Source: Actinomycetota bacterium | Lineage (GTDB): Bacteria > Actinomycetota > Thermoleophilia > Solirubrobacterales > 70-9 | Length of the DNA stretch: 63,279 bases | Assembly: GCA_005885405.1 (NCBI GenBank) | Contig: VAYN01000009.1 | Span: 33,179 to 96,457, forward strand | Direction of reading: 5' to 3' | Part shown: one piece after another, positions 32,515 to 40,524 of the stretch | How the letters are laid out: each line of letters starts with the position of its first letter | Numbering within the stretch: position 1 is the first letter of the stretch | Position numbers and translations under genes: made by a program | The notes under the pieces: generated by a model | What the model saw: only the letters and a program-made list of their open reading frames with translations | What the model was told of the DNA's origin: nothing | The model's database searches: none

Positions 32515-34684
32515 AAGCGCGCCGTGCAACAGCACGGCGCCAGGCGATCAGCCCGGAGCCCCTCAGTACGATGGTGGCATCGACGATCCCGCGCTCTACT
32601 TCAACCGCGAGCTCTCTTGGCTCGACTTCAACCAGCGGGTTCTCGAGCTGGCGGAGGACCCCGATATTCCCTTGCTGGAGCGGGTCCGCTTCTGCGCCAT
32701 TTACGCCAGCAACCTCGACGAGTTCTTCATGGTCCGTGTCGCCGGCCTCTTCGACCAGCTCGACGCTGGGATCGAAGCCCGCGGCCCCGATGGCCTCACC
32801 CCAACCGAGCAGATCGACGCGATCCAGCGGCGGGTGTTGGAGCTCGACGACCGCCTTTGCGAAGCCTTCGGTGGCAACCTGGAGCCGGCTCTGGAGGAGC
32901 GCGGGATCCGCATCGTCACCCTCGACACCGCCACCGACGAGGAGCGCGAGGAGATCGACGAACGCTTCAAACAGCAGGTCTTCCCGGCGCTGACGCCGCT
33001 GGTGATCGGGCTCGGCCGGCCCTTCCCGTACATCTCCAATCTCTCGCTCAGCCTCGGCGTCCTGCTCCGTGACACCGAGAGCGGCAACGAGATCATCGCC
33101 CGCGTCAAGGTGCCGAAGGAGCTGCTCGGCCGCTTTCTCCCACTCGGCGACGGTGGCCTCACCTTCGTGCCGCTGGAGGAGGTGATCGCCGCCAACCTCG
33201 ACGCGCTGTTCCCGGGGATCGAGGTGATCGACCACGGCTACTTCCGCGTCACCCGCGACGCCGACTTCACCGTCTCCGACGAGGCCGACGACCTCTTGCA
33301 GGCGGTCCAGGACGAGATCCGTCGCCGCCGCTTCGGCGAGGTAGTGAGGCTCGAGGTTGAGTCCGGAATGAACCCGAAGCTGCGGGCACAGCTGGTCGAG
33401 GCGCTGCGGCTCGAAGACCGCGAGGTCTACGACATCGAGGGCCTGCTCGACCTCGCCGACCTCGACGCGATCGCCGATATCCCCGGGCACGCCGAGCTGC
33501 GCTACCCGCCCTGGTCGCCGGTGACGCAGCCGCGACTGCAGGGCGAGGACGACGAGGGCGTCGACATGTTCGCCGAGATCCGCCAGCGCGACATCCTCGT
33601 CCACCACCCCTATGACTCCTTCGGTAACTCGGTCGAACGCTTCGTCGCCCAGGCCGTTGCCGACCCCGATGTGCTGGCGATCAAGCAGACCGTGTACCGG
33701 ACCAGCGAAGACTCGCCGCTGGTGCCGGCGCTGATCCGCGCCTCCGAACGTGGCAAGCAGGCGGTCTGCATGGTCGAGCTGAAAGCCCGGTTCGACGAGG
33801 AGGCCAACATCCACTGGGCGAAGTCCCTGGAGGAGGCGGGCGTCCACGTCGTCTACGGCATCCCCGGGCTGAAGACCCACGTCAAGGCGATCCTCGTTGC
33901 CCGCCGCGAGGGCGAGCAGGTACGGGAGTACGTCCACGTCGGCACCGGCAACTACAACGCGAAAACGGCCCGCCTTTACACCGACCTCGGCCTCTTCACC
34001 GCCGACCCCGACCTCGGCGCCGACGTCGCCGAGATGTTCAACTTCCTCACCGGCTACGGCCGCCCAGCGGAGTACCGCAAGGTGCTGGTCTCACCGACGA
34101 CCATGCGGGAGCAGATCGTCGCCGAGATCGAGCGCACGACCGAGGCGCACAAGGCGGGAGAGGAGGCGCGGATCGCCCTGAAGATGAACTCTCTCGTCGA
34201 CGCCCGCTGCATCCAGGCGCTCTACGAGGCTTCTCAGGCGGGGGTGCGGGTCGACATCAACGTGCGCGGGATCTGCTGCCTGCGGCCCGGGGTGAAGGGA
34301 ATCTCGGAGAACATCACCGTCCGCTCGATCCTCGGCCGCTTTCTCGAGCACTCGCGCGTCTACGTCTTCCGGCGGGGCGAGGAGACCCGGGTGCTGATGG
34401 GCTCCGCCGACCTGATGCCGCGCAACCTCGACAGCCGCGTCGAGCTGGTCGCGCCCGTCGAGGACGCTGCTCTGAAGGCGGAGTTGCTCGACGTGGTCGA
34501 GCGCTGCTTCGCCGACAACACCAGCTCCTGGGCACTCGACTCAGACGGCGCCTGGGCGCGGCTGCAGCCCGACGGCGAAACGCGCAACGTGCAGGAGGAG
34601 CTGATGGCAAGACATTCCGCACGTGCCGCAGAGCATCTGGCCGGGCCACCCACGGCGGAAGCGCAGGTCGTCTCCCCTCACTAG
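32504..34684 (+). CDS. ppk1: Polyphosphate kinase 1
   Basis: Makes polyphosphate from ATP reversibly. The 726-aa protein has the N-terminal domain opening YFNRELSWLDFNQRVLELA, head domain, and two phospholipase-D-like C-terminal domains with the autophosphorylated His region KTHVKAILVARREGE, VHVGTGNYNAKTARLYTD and GSADLMPRNLDSRVE. The only in-frame start before the conserved region is GTG 32504, overlapping the previous gene by 11 nt. A 9-bp hairpin (GCGCCGTGC-AACA-GCACGGCGC, 32519-32540) covers its early codons and might restrain translation. Confidence 0.95.
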   Translation: MPPKSAPCNSTAPGDQPGAPQYDGGIDDPALYFNRELSWLDFNQRVLELAEDPDIPLLERVRFCAIYASNLDEFFMVRVAGLFDQLDAGIEARGPDGLTPTEQIDAIQRRVLELDDRLCEAFGGNLEPALEERGIRIVTLDTATDEEREEIDERFKQQVFPALTPLVIGLGRPFPYISNLSLSLGVLLRDTESGNEIIARVKVPKELLGRFLPLGDGGLTFVPLEEVIAANLDALFPGIEVIDHGYFRVTRDADFTVSDEADDLLQAVQDEIRRRRFGEVVRLEVESGMNPKLRAQLVEALRLEDREVYDIEGLLDLADLDAIADIPGHAELRYPPWSPVTQPRLQGEDDEGVDMFAEIRQRDILVHHPYDSFGNSVERFVAQAVADPDVLAIKQTVYRTSEDSPLVPALIRASERGKQAVCMVELKARFDEEANIHWAKSLEEAGVHVVYGIPGLKTHVKAILVARREGEQVREYVHVGTGNYNAKTARLYTDLGLFTADPDLGADVAEMFNFLTGYGRPAEYRKVLVSPTTMREQIVAEIERTTEAHKAGEEARIALKMNSLVDARCIQALYEASQAGVRVDINVRGICCLRPGVKGISENITVRSILGRFLEHSRVYVFRRGEETRVLMGSADLMPRNLDSRVELVAPVEDAALKAELLDVVERCFADNTSSWALDSDGAWARLQPDGETRNVQEELMARHSARAAEHLAGPPTAEAQVVSPH

Positions 34685-34695
34685 GATGCGCCGCA

Positions 34696-35316
34696 GTGGC
34701 GCGCTTCTCGCTTCTTCCTCGCGACAGGACCTTCTTCGACCTCTTCATCCAGGCCGGTCAGAACTCCGTTCGCGCGGCCAAGCTGCTCGACGAGATGATG
34801 CACACCTGGCCCGAGAGCGAGGGCCTGACGCGGGAGATCGTGATCGCCGAGCAGGAGGGCGACCAGATCACCCACGAGATCATCAAACGGCTCAACACGA
34901 CCTTCGTCACTCCGATCGACCGCGAGGACATCTACGCGCTGGCGACGCAGATGGACGACATCGTCGACTTCACCGAGGAGGCGGCGGACTTCCTCGGCCT
35001 CTACAAGATCGAGGCCCCGATGGAGCAGGCGCAGGCGCTGACGAAAGTGCTCGTCGCCTCCTGCGAACAGCTGGCGATGGGGTTGGAAAAACTGCCCTCG
35101 TTCAAGGACCTCGACCAGTACTGGATCGAGATCCACCGGCTCGAGAACGACGGTGACCGGATCTCCCGCGACGCCGTCGCCTCGCTCTTCTCCAACGGGA
35201 TCGACCCGATGGTCGTGATTCGCTGGAAGGACATGTTCGCGGTGCTCGAGGAGGCGATCGACGCGACCGAGACGGCGGCGCAGATCCTCGAGGGCATCGT
35301 CATCAAGAACAGCTGA
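34696..35316 (+). CDS. DUF47/PhoU-like Pit accessory protein
   Basis: A 206-aa all-helical cytosolic protein of the DUF47 family (TFFDLFIQAGQN, VTPIDREDIYALATQMDDIVDF), the usual partner of low-affinity phosphate permeases. It starts at GTG 11 nt after ppk1 and precedes the Pit gene by 7 nt. Confidence 0.92.
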   Translation: MARFSLLPRDRTFFDLFIQAGQNSVRAAKLLDEMMHTWPESEGLTREIVIAEQEGDQITHEIIKRLNTTFVTPIDREDIYALATQMDDIVDFTEEAADFLGLYKIEAPMEQAQALTKVLVASCEQLAMGLEKLPSFKDLDQYWIEIHRLENDGDRISRDAVASLFSNGIDPMVVIRWKDMFAVLEEAIDATETAAQILEGIVIKNS

Positions 35317-35323
35317 GGCCCGG

Positions 35324-36427
35324 GTGGACTCAGACATCATCCTCGTCCTCGTCATCGGCACCGCCCTGGCGTTCGACTTCACCAACGGCTTCCACGACAC
35401 CGCCAACGTCGTCGCCACCTCGATCTCGACCGGGGCGGCGCGGCCTTCGGTGGCGATCGGGTTCGCCGCAATCCTCAACTTCGTCGGCGCCTTCATCTCG
35501 ATCAGCGTCGCTGCGACGGTCGCCAAGGACGTGGTCGATGCCGAAATCATCACCCCGACGATCGTCTTCGCCGGCCTGATCGGGGCGATTGCCTGGAACC
35601 TGATCACTTGGTACTTCGGCCTGCCCTCGAGTTCGTCCCATGCCCTGATCGGCGGCGTCGTCGGCTCCGCGGTGGCGGCGGTCGGCTTCGACGCCGTGAT
35701 CACCGAAGGCCTGGTCGGCAAGGTCCTGATCCCGGCGGTCGTCGCCCCGATCCTCGCCTTTCTCGTCGCTGGCGCCGCGATCGGCCTCTCCTACCGGGTC
35801 GTCGGCAAGCAGCGGCCGGGCATCGTCACCCGCGGCTACCAGTACGGGCAGATCCTCTCGGGCGGGCTGCTGGCGCTGGCGCACGGCACCAACGACGCCC
35901 AGAAGACGATGGGCATCATCACCCTGGCGTTGATCGCCAACGGCTCGCTCGGCGCCGACGCCGACCCGCCGTTCTGGGTGATCGCCTCGGCCGCGACCGC
36001 GATCGCTCTCGGCACCTACAGCGGCGGCTGGCGGATCATCAAGACGACCGGCACCCGGATCATCAAGATGGACGCCGCCCAGGGGTTCTCGGCCCAGGGG
36101 GCGGGGGCGACGGTGATCCTCGCCTCGACCCACTTCGGCTTCCCGCTCTCGACCACGCATGTGATCAACGGAGGCATCATGGGCTCGGGCGCGGCGAAGC
36201 GGCTCTCAGCGGTGCGCTGGGGCGTCGCCGGCAACATCTTCGTCGCCTGGCTGCTGACGCTGCCGGCGGCTGCCGCGATCGGCGGCCTCACTTACGGCTT
36301 CACGCGGATCTTCGGCACCGGCGCCCTCGGCCCGATCCTGGTCACCCTGATGGCGCTGTCGCTGGTCGTCGCCGCCTTCGCGCGGCGGGCCCAGCGCGGC
36401 GCACCCGTGACGGCGGCCGGCGGATGA
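35324..36427 (+). CDS. Inorganic phosphate transporter, PiT family
   Basis: Cation-coupled phosphate permease of 367 aa with about ten helices. Both PiT signature repeats are present: FDFTNGFHDTANVVATSIS near the N-terminus and LAHGTNDAQKTMGIIT in the middle, plus GLPSSSSHALIGG and FPLSTTHVINGGIMG. It forms an operon with the DUF47 gene and a small membrane protein. Low-affinity uptake complementing Pst. Confidence 0.95.
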   Translation: MDSDIILVLVIGTALAFDFTNGFHDTANVVATSISTGAARPSVAIGFAAILNFVGAFISISVAATVAKDVVDAEIITPTIVFAGLIGAIAWNLITWYFGLPSSSSHALIGGVVGSAVAAVGFDAVITEGLVGKVLIPAVVAPILAFLVAGAAIGLSYRVVGKQRPGIVTRGYQYGQILSGGLLALAHGTNDAQKTMGIITLALIANGSLGADADPPFWVIASAATAIALGTYSGGWRIIKTTGTRIIKMDAAQGFSAQGAGATVILASTHFGFPLSTTHVINGGIMGSGAAKRLSAVRWGVAGNIFVAWLLTLPAAAAIGGLTYGFTRIFGTGALGPILVTLMALSLVVAAFARRAQRGAPVTAAGG

Positions 36428-36663
36428 TCGCGACGATCGTCCACACCGACGAACTGCTGCAGACGATCGCGGCGTCGGTGATCGCCGGGATCGGCGTCAC
36501 CTTCGCCTTCTCGGTCGGGATCTGGGGCGCGGGTCAGTTCATCGAGCTGAGCCGCAACGAACGCCCGGTCGCGGCGACGGCCGCGCTTGCCATGGGCGGT
36601 CTGGCGCTCGCCTGCGTGGCGGCGTCGATCGTCATCGGCATCATCGTGATGACGAGTAAGTAA
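36424..36663 (+). CDS. Small two-helix membrane protein downstream of Pit
   Basis: A 79-aa protein with helices near 10-35 and 50-75 (VIAGIGVTFAFSVGIWG; ALAMGGLALACVAASIVIGIIV). Its ATG overlaps the Pit stop (ATGA), so it is co-translated and may be a small subunit or stabiliser of the transporter. No family recognised. Confidence 0.72.
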   Translation: MIATIVHTDELLQTIAASVIAGIGVTFAFSVGIWGAGQFIELSRNERPVAATAALAMGGLALACVAASIVIGIIVMTSK

Positions 36664-36671
36664 GGCGGCGC

Positions 36672-37025
36672 TCAGCTGAGGGTGTTGGCGTCCATCCAGA
36701 CCTTCCAGATCGCCGCCACGGCGGCGGCGAAGAGGAGGATCCAGAGGAGGGTGCCGCCGCCGGTGGAGAACATCTTGTCGTTACCGGCGATCAGCAGGGC
36801 GATCAGCCCGAGCGCCCCGTAGAGGAGGGCTCGGCGGCCGTCGCTGAGGGTCGCCAGCGTCAGCTGGTTTTCGCGGCTGTAGATGTAGACCATCCAGGCG
36901 AGCCCGGCGAGAAGCCCCATCGTCAGCGCCGTCAGCAGGGCTTCGGCGAGGTTGCCGCCGGTGGCCGTGAAGGCGATCGGCACGGCCAGCAGCATGATGA
37001 TCGCGACGTTGCGAGCGGTCCGCAT
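36672..37025 (-). CDS. Multi-helix membrane protein, unknown function
   Basis: A 117-aa protein with about four hydrophobic helices (near 5-22, 28-48, 65-85 and 90-110), ending WKVWMDANTLS. It is convergent with the phosphate operon and divergent from the Tad-like cluster. No family recognised. Confidence 0.7.
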   Translation of the reverse strand: MRTARNVAIIMLLAVPIAFTATGGNLAEALLTALTMGLLAGLAWMVYIYSRENQLTLATLSDGRRALLYGALGLIALLIAGNDKMFSTGGGTLLWILLFAAAVAAIWKVWMDANTLS

Positions 37026-37115
37026 CGCCTCAGTTTACGAAGGCGCGCGTAAGTCGAGGCAAAGATTTTGCGATCTGCGCGCCACGTGTGCGCTGCGGCT
37101 CGGCAGGTTTTGGTT

Positions 37116-37487
37116 ATGCCACCTGGAGCCGGAAGAGCAGCGCACGGGGAGGAGGGGACCGCCTCGGTCGAGCTGGTCGCGGTCGTCCCCTTCCTGCTGC
37201 TGGCGCTCCTGGTGGCGGCGCAGATCGCGCTCGCCGGCCAGGCGCTCTGGTCGGCGAGTGTGGCGGCACGGGCGGGAGCGCGCGCGGCGCTGGTCGGCGG
37301 GGACGCCTCTGCCGCCGCCAGGTCGGCGCTCCCGCCCGCGATGAGAAAGGGGGCGCATGTTGAGGAGGGGATCGGGGCGCAAAATGGGGGTGAGGTATCG
37401 GTCCGGGTCGAGGTGCCGCGGCTCGTCCCGTCTCTGCCGGAGGTGCGCGTGGGCGCGCGGAGCGGGATGGAGGCGGGAGATGGATGA
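37116..37487 (+). CDS. TadE-like pilus/secretion protein
   Basis: A 123-aa protein with the TadE/pseudopilin N-terminal plan: EEGTASVELVAVVPFLLLALLVAAQ, i.e. a Glu-containing cleavage region followed by a single hydrophobic helix, then a soluble C-terminal part. ATG 37116 is used. It overlaps the next TadE-like gene by 8 nt. First gene of a four-gene Tad-like run; no TadA or TadB/C genes are seen. Confidence 0.75.
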   Translation: MPPGAGRAAHGEEGTASVELVAVVPFLLLALLVAAQIALAGQALWSASVAARAGARAALVGGDASAAARSALPPAMRKGAHVEEGIGAQNGGEVSVRVEVPRLVPSLPEVRVGARSGMEAGDG

Positions 37488-37809
37488 ACGGGGGCAGGCG
37501 ACGGTCGAGCTGGTTGCGGCGCTGCCGGCGTTGCTGCTCTCGGCGCTGGTCGCGCTGCAGCTGCTCGCCGTCGGCTACGCGATGACGCTCGCCGATGGCG
37601 CCGCCGAGGCGGGGGCGCTGGCGCTGGCCTCCGGCGGGTCGGCTGCCGATGCGGCCCGCGGGGCGGTGCCGGGGTGGGCGGAGGACGACGTCTCGGTTGC
37701 AGTCGAGGGCGGCAAGGTGACTGTGCAGTTGCGCCCGCCCTCTCCATTGCACGCAGTTGCCGAGCGGCTCCAGGTCAGCAGCAGCGCCGCCGCGAGGCCG
37801 GCGCGATGA
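37480..37809 (+). CDS. Second TadE-like protein
   Basis: A 109-aa protein opening MDERGQATVELVAALPALLL, the TadE hydrophobic helix with preceding Glu, and a short beta-rich tail. GGAGG precedes the ATG by 6 nt. The stop overlaps the next start (ATGA). Probably a minor subunit that works with the first TadE-like protein. Confidence 0.75.
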   Translation: MDERGQATVELVAALPALLLSALVALQLLAVGYAMTLADGAAEAGALALASGGSAADAARGAVPGWAEDDVSVAVEGGKVTVQLRPPSPLHAVAERLQVSSSAAARPAR

Positions 37810-38417
37810 CTGTCTTCGTCAACCCGCTGGCGGTCGGGCCGCTGGTTCTGGTGGCAGCTGTGGGCGAGGCAGAGGGATCGCGGGGAGCGGCTGCGGCGCT
37901 TGCATGCGCGGGCGCCGAGGTTGACTCGGCGCCGCTGCTGGTCGACGTCGGCGGTCGGGCGCCGCGGCCGACCTTGATCGCCTCGGCGGCTGCGCAGAAG
38001 CTGGAGAGCAGGCTGAAGGCTCAACTGCCCGACGCCAAAGCCGCCGCCCGCGGTCAGGTGTGTCACCTTGCCGTCACGGCGGCCCCCGACGAGCTCGAGC
38101 TGGTCGCGAGCGCTGCGGCCACGGCTCGCGAGGGCGGGGTGGTGATCCACCTCCCGGCCGGCCTGCTCCACCAGTGGCTGGTTGCTTTTGAGAGCCAGGT
38201 CTCGGCTGTCTTGCTGCGTGCGGACCTGCGGTCCGACCGGTCCCTGGTAGCGCTCGCGGTTCGGGATCTGATCGGTCGAGGGGTGGCGGCAGCGGTCCTC
38301 AAGCGGCGACTCACCTGGGTCGCCGAGCGACGCGCGATGTTCGGCGTGCTGCCGGATGGAGCCGCTGGCGGCTTGCCCCAACGGCTGGTGCGACAGCTGT
38401 CCGGAGCGCCTCAATGA
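37806..38417 (+). CDS. Unclassified protein, possibly a degenerate ParA/TadZ-like pseudo-ATPase
   Basis: A 203-aa Ala/Val-rich protein. It opens with a strand and a degenerate P-loop-like stretch (LVLVAAVGEAEGSRGAAAAL) followed by PLLVDVGG, an order that recalls Walker A and A' of ParA/MinD proteins, but no GKT/GKS is present. TadZ/CpaE proteins of Tad systems are ParA relatives with atypical Walker motifs, and this gene is coupled at both ends to TadE/TadG-like genes. The assignment is tentative; it has no signal peptide. Confidence 0.45.
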   Translation: MTVFVNPLAVGPLVLVAAVGEAEGSRGAAAALACAGAEVDSAPLLVDVGGRAPRPTLIASAAAQKLESRLKAQLPDAKAAARGQVCHLAVTAAPDELELVASAAATAREGGVVIHLPAGLLHQWLVAFESQVSAVLLRADLRSDRSLVALAVRDLIGRGVAAAVLKRRLTWVAERRAMFGVLPDGAAGGLPQRLVRQLSGAPQ

Positions 38418-39751
38418 GCCGGTCTCGGGACGAGTCGGGCCAAGCGCTGATCCTCGCCTTGGGCGGTTCGCTGTTTCTCCTCGCCGCCGCCCTCGCTCTT
38501 GTCGCGATCGCCGGTGCGGTCACCGGCAAAGGCCGCGTTCAGCGCGCGGCGGATCTGGTTGCGATCTCGGCGGTCCGCTCGATGCGGGACGACCTGCCGC
38601 GGCTGCTCTCACCGCCGCGCCTGGGCGATGGGCGACCCAATCCGGAACATCTCGGGAAGGCTGCCTACTTGGCTCGGGCGCGAGCGGCGGGATTGAGGGC
38701 TGCTCGCGGCAACGAGGTCGACCCGGAACGAGCCCGCATCGAGTTCCCGGACGCGGCAACTTTCGCTCCGGTGAGGGCCAGGGTCACGATCGTTGCCGGG
38801 CTGCGGGAAGGGGGTGGGCATCGGGTCGAAGCATCGGCCGTGGCCGAAGCCGCGGCGCCATATGGAGGTCCGACCAGCGAAGAAGGCACCTCGATGGCGA
38901 GCGGAGGCGGCTACGCCGGGCCGCTCGTGATGCGGGATGGGGAGGGAATGAGGCCGGACGTCGGGGCCGCCTACGACCAGATGGCGGCGGCGGCACGCGC
39001 CGATGGCCTCGTCTTGATCGTCGTCTCCGGCTTCCGCTCGGACGCCGAGCAGGCGGAACTGTTCGCCGCTCATCCCGACCCGACGTGGGTAGCGCCGCCG
39101 GGTCAGTCGCTGCACCGGTGCGCGACCGAGCTCGACCTCGGCCCCTCGTCCGCCTACGGTTGGCTCGCCTCGAACGCAGGCCGCTTCGGCTTCGTCCAGC
39201 GCTACAGCTGGGAGGCGTGGCATTTTGGATACGGAGCCGGCCCAGCTCCTTGCTCGCCCGCCGGCGAAGCTCTGACCGCCACGGGGGGAAGCGCGGCGAT
39301 GTTGGCCTCGACCAGCCTGCCCTCCTTCGTCCCGCCCCAGTACCGCGACCCGATTCTCAAATCCGCCGCCCGCTGGAAGCTGCCGCCAGCGCTGATGGCC
39401 GGGCAGTTGATGGCCGAGTCGGGATTCGACCCGAGCGCCGGTTCTCCGGCCGGCGCCCAGGGCATCGCGCAGTTCATGCCGAGCTCCGCTGCCGCCTACG
39501 GGCTGACGAACCCCTACGACCCGGTTGCCGCGATTGACGCCGAGGCGCACCTGATGTCCGACCTGCTGCGCCAGTTCGGCTCGCCGGAGCTCGCCCTCGC
39601 CGCCTACAACGCTGGCCCCGCCCCGGTCGAATCCTGCCACTGCATCCCGCCTTATCCCGAGACCCAGGCCTACGTCACCCGCATCCTTGCCCTAATCGGC
39701 GGCGCCGGGGCGATCGCGATGCCGAGCTTCGAAGTGCGGCTGGTGGCATAG
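38414..39751 (+). CDS. TadG-like anchor fused to VanY D,D-carboxypeptidase and SLT lytic transglycosylase
   Basis: A 445-aa triple fusion. Residues 1-150 look TadG-like (DESGQALILALGGSLFLLAAA, one membrane helix, then a soluble segment starting RVQRAADLVAISAVRSM). Residues about 165-275 form a VanY peptidase: SGFRSDAEQAELF, H234 and D241 in LHRCATELDLG, E267 and H270 in EAWHFG. Residues about 300-430 form a lytic transglycosylase with E335 in AESGFDP, GIAQFMPS and ALAAYNAG. The catalytic domains would face outward. Coupled to the upstream gene (ATGA). It should cut both stem peptides and glycan strands, perhaps opening the wall for a Tad-type fibre. Confidence 0.88.
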   Translation: MSRSRDESGQALILALGGSLFLLAAALALVAIAGAVTGKGRVQRAADLVAISAVRSMRDDLPRLLSPPRLGDGRPNPEHLGKAAYLARARAAGLRAARGNEVDPERARIEFPDAATFAPVRARVTIVAGLREGGGHRVEASAVAEAAAPYGGPTSEEGTSMASGGGYAGPLVMRDGEGMRPDVGAAYDQMAAAARADGLVLIVVSGFRSDAEQAELFAAHPDPTWVAPPGQSLHRCATELDLGPSSAYGWLASNAGRFGFVQRYSWEAWHFGYGAGPAPCSPAGEALTATGGSAAMLASTSLPSFVPPQYRDPILKSAARWKLPPALMAGQLMAESGFDPSAGSPAGAQGIAQFMPSSAAAYGLTNPYDPVAAIDAEAHLMSDLLRQFGSPELALAAYNAGPAPVESCHCIPPYPETQAYVTRILALIGGAGAIAMPSFEVRLVA

Positions 39752-40524
39752 TGGCGCCGATGCCGAAGCCGCCCCTGATCGTCCAGCTCAGCGACATCCA
39801 CATCGGCGGCAGCGAGGACGGCAAGGACCCAATGCCACGCGTCGAAGCGGTGATCGAGGCAGTTCGCTCGCTGCCGAACGCGCCTGACGCGGTGCTGGTG
39901 TCCGGCGATCTCACCGACCACGGGACGGCAAAGGAGTACGAGGTGATCAGGGCGATGTTGGGGCGACTCGAGCTGCCGCTCTACGTCCTGCCCGGCAACC
40001 ACGACGACCGCGGCCGCCTGCGCGCCACTTTCGACCTACCGGGCGAGGGCGAGGAGCCGATCAGGTACTCGGTCGACGTCGGCGAGCTACGGGTGGTCCT
40101 CCTCGACTCGAACGTCCCCGGCCGGGACCCGGGCGCGTACGACGACGAGCGCCTGAGCTGGCTTGATGCTGAGCTCGCGGCCGAGCCGGAGCGGCCGACG
40201 CTGCTGGCCGTCCACCACACGCCTCTCGCCACCGGCATTCTCGAGTGGGACGCGATCAACCTCGAGGTACGTGATCGAGAGGCGCTGGGCGCGGTCGTCG
40301 CCCGTCACCCGCAGCTACGGGCGATCGTCGGCGGGCATCTGCACCGCGTCGCCGTCTCGGCTCTCGGCGGCTGCCCGGTGCTCTCGGCGCCCAGTGCCTA
40401 CCTGCAGGTCCGGCCCAACTTCGAACGGGACGAGGTCACGTGGATTGATCCACCGGGATTCGCGATCCACGCCCTACGAGATGGCGAGCTCACCTCGCAG
40501 GTCGAGTCGGTTCCCTTTACTTGA
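39751..40524 (+). CDS. Class III cyclic-nucleotide phosphodiesterase-like metallophosphoesterase
   Basis: A 257-aa calcineurin-type phosphoesterase. Metal-binding motifs in order: QLSDIHIGG (DxH), SGDLTDHG (GDxxD), LPGNHDDR (GNHD), AVHHTP and GGHLHR (GHxH), matching the CpdA/class III cAMP phosphodiesterase pattern. The GTG overlaps the stop of the triple-fusion gene by 1 nt. It ends tail to tail (8-bp overlap) with a gene that carries a cyclic-nucleotide-binding domain, which supports a cAMP or related substrate. Confidence 0.86.
   Translation: MAPMPKPPLIVQLSDIHIGGSEDGKDPMPRVEAVIEAVRSLPNAPDAVLVSGDLTDHGTAKEYEVIRAMLGRLELPLYVLPGNHDDRGRLRATFDLPGEGEEPIRYSVDVGELRVVLLDSNVPGRDPGAYDDERLSWLDAELAAEPERPTLLAVHHTPLATGILEWDAINLEVRDREALGAVVARHPQLRAIVGGHLHRVAVSALGGCPVLSAPSAYLQVRPNFERDEVTWIDPPGFAIHALRDGELTSQVESVPFT

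Noticed and set aside
32006-33937. Leftward 643-codon frame over ppk1
   Set aside because: Low-complexity antisense shadow of a well-recognised enzyme.
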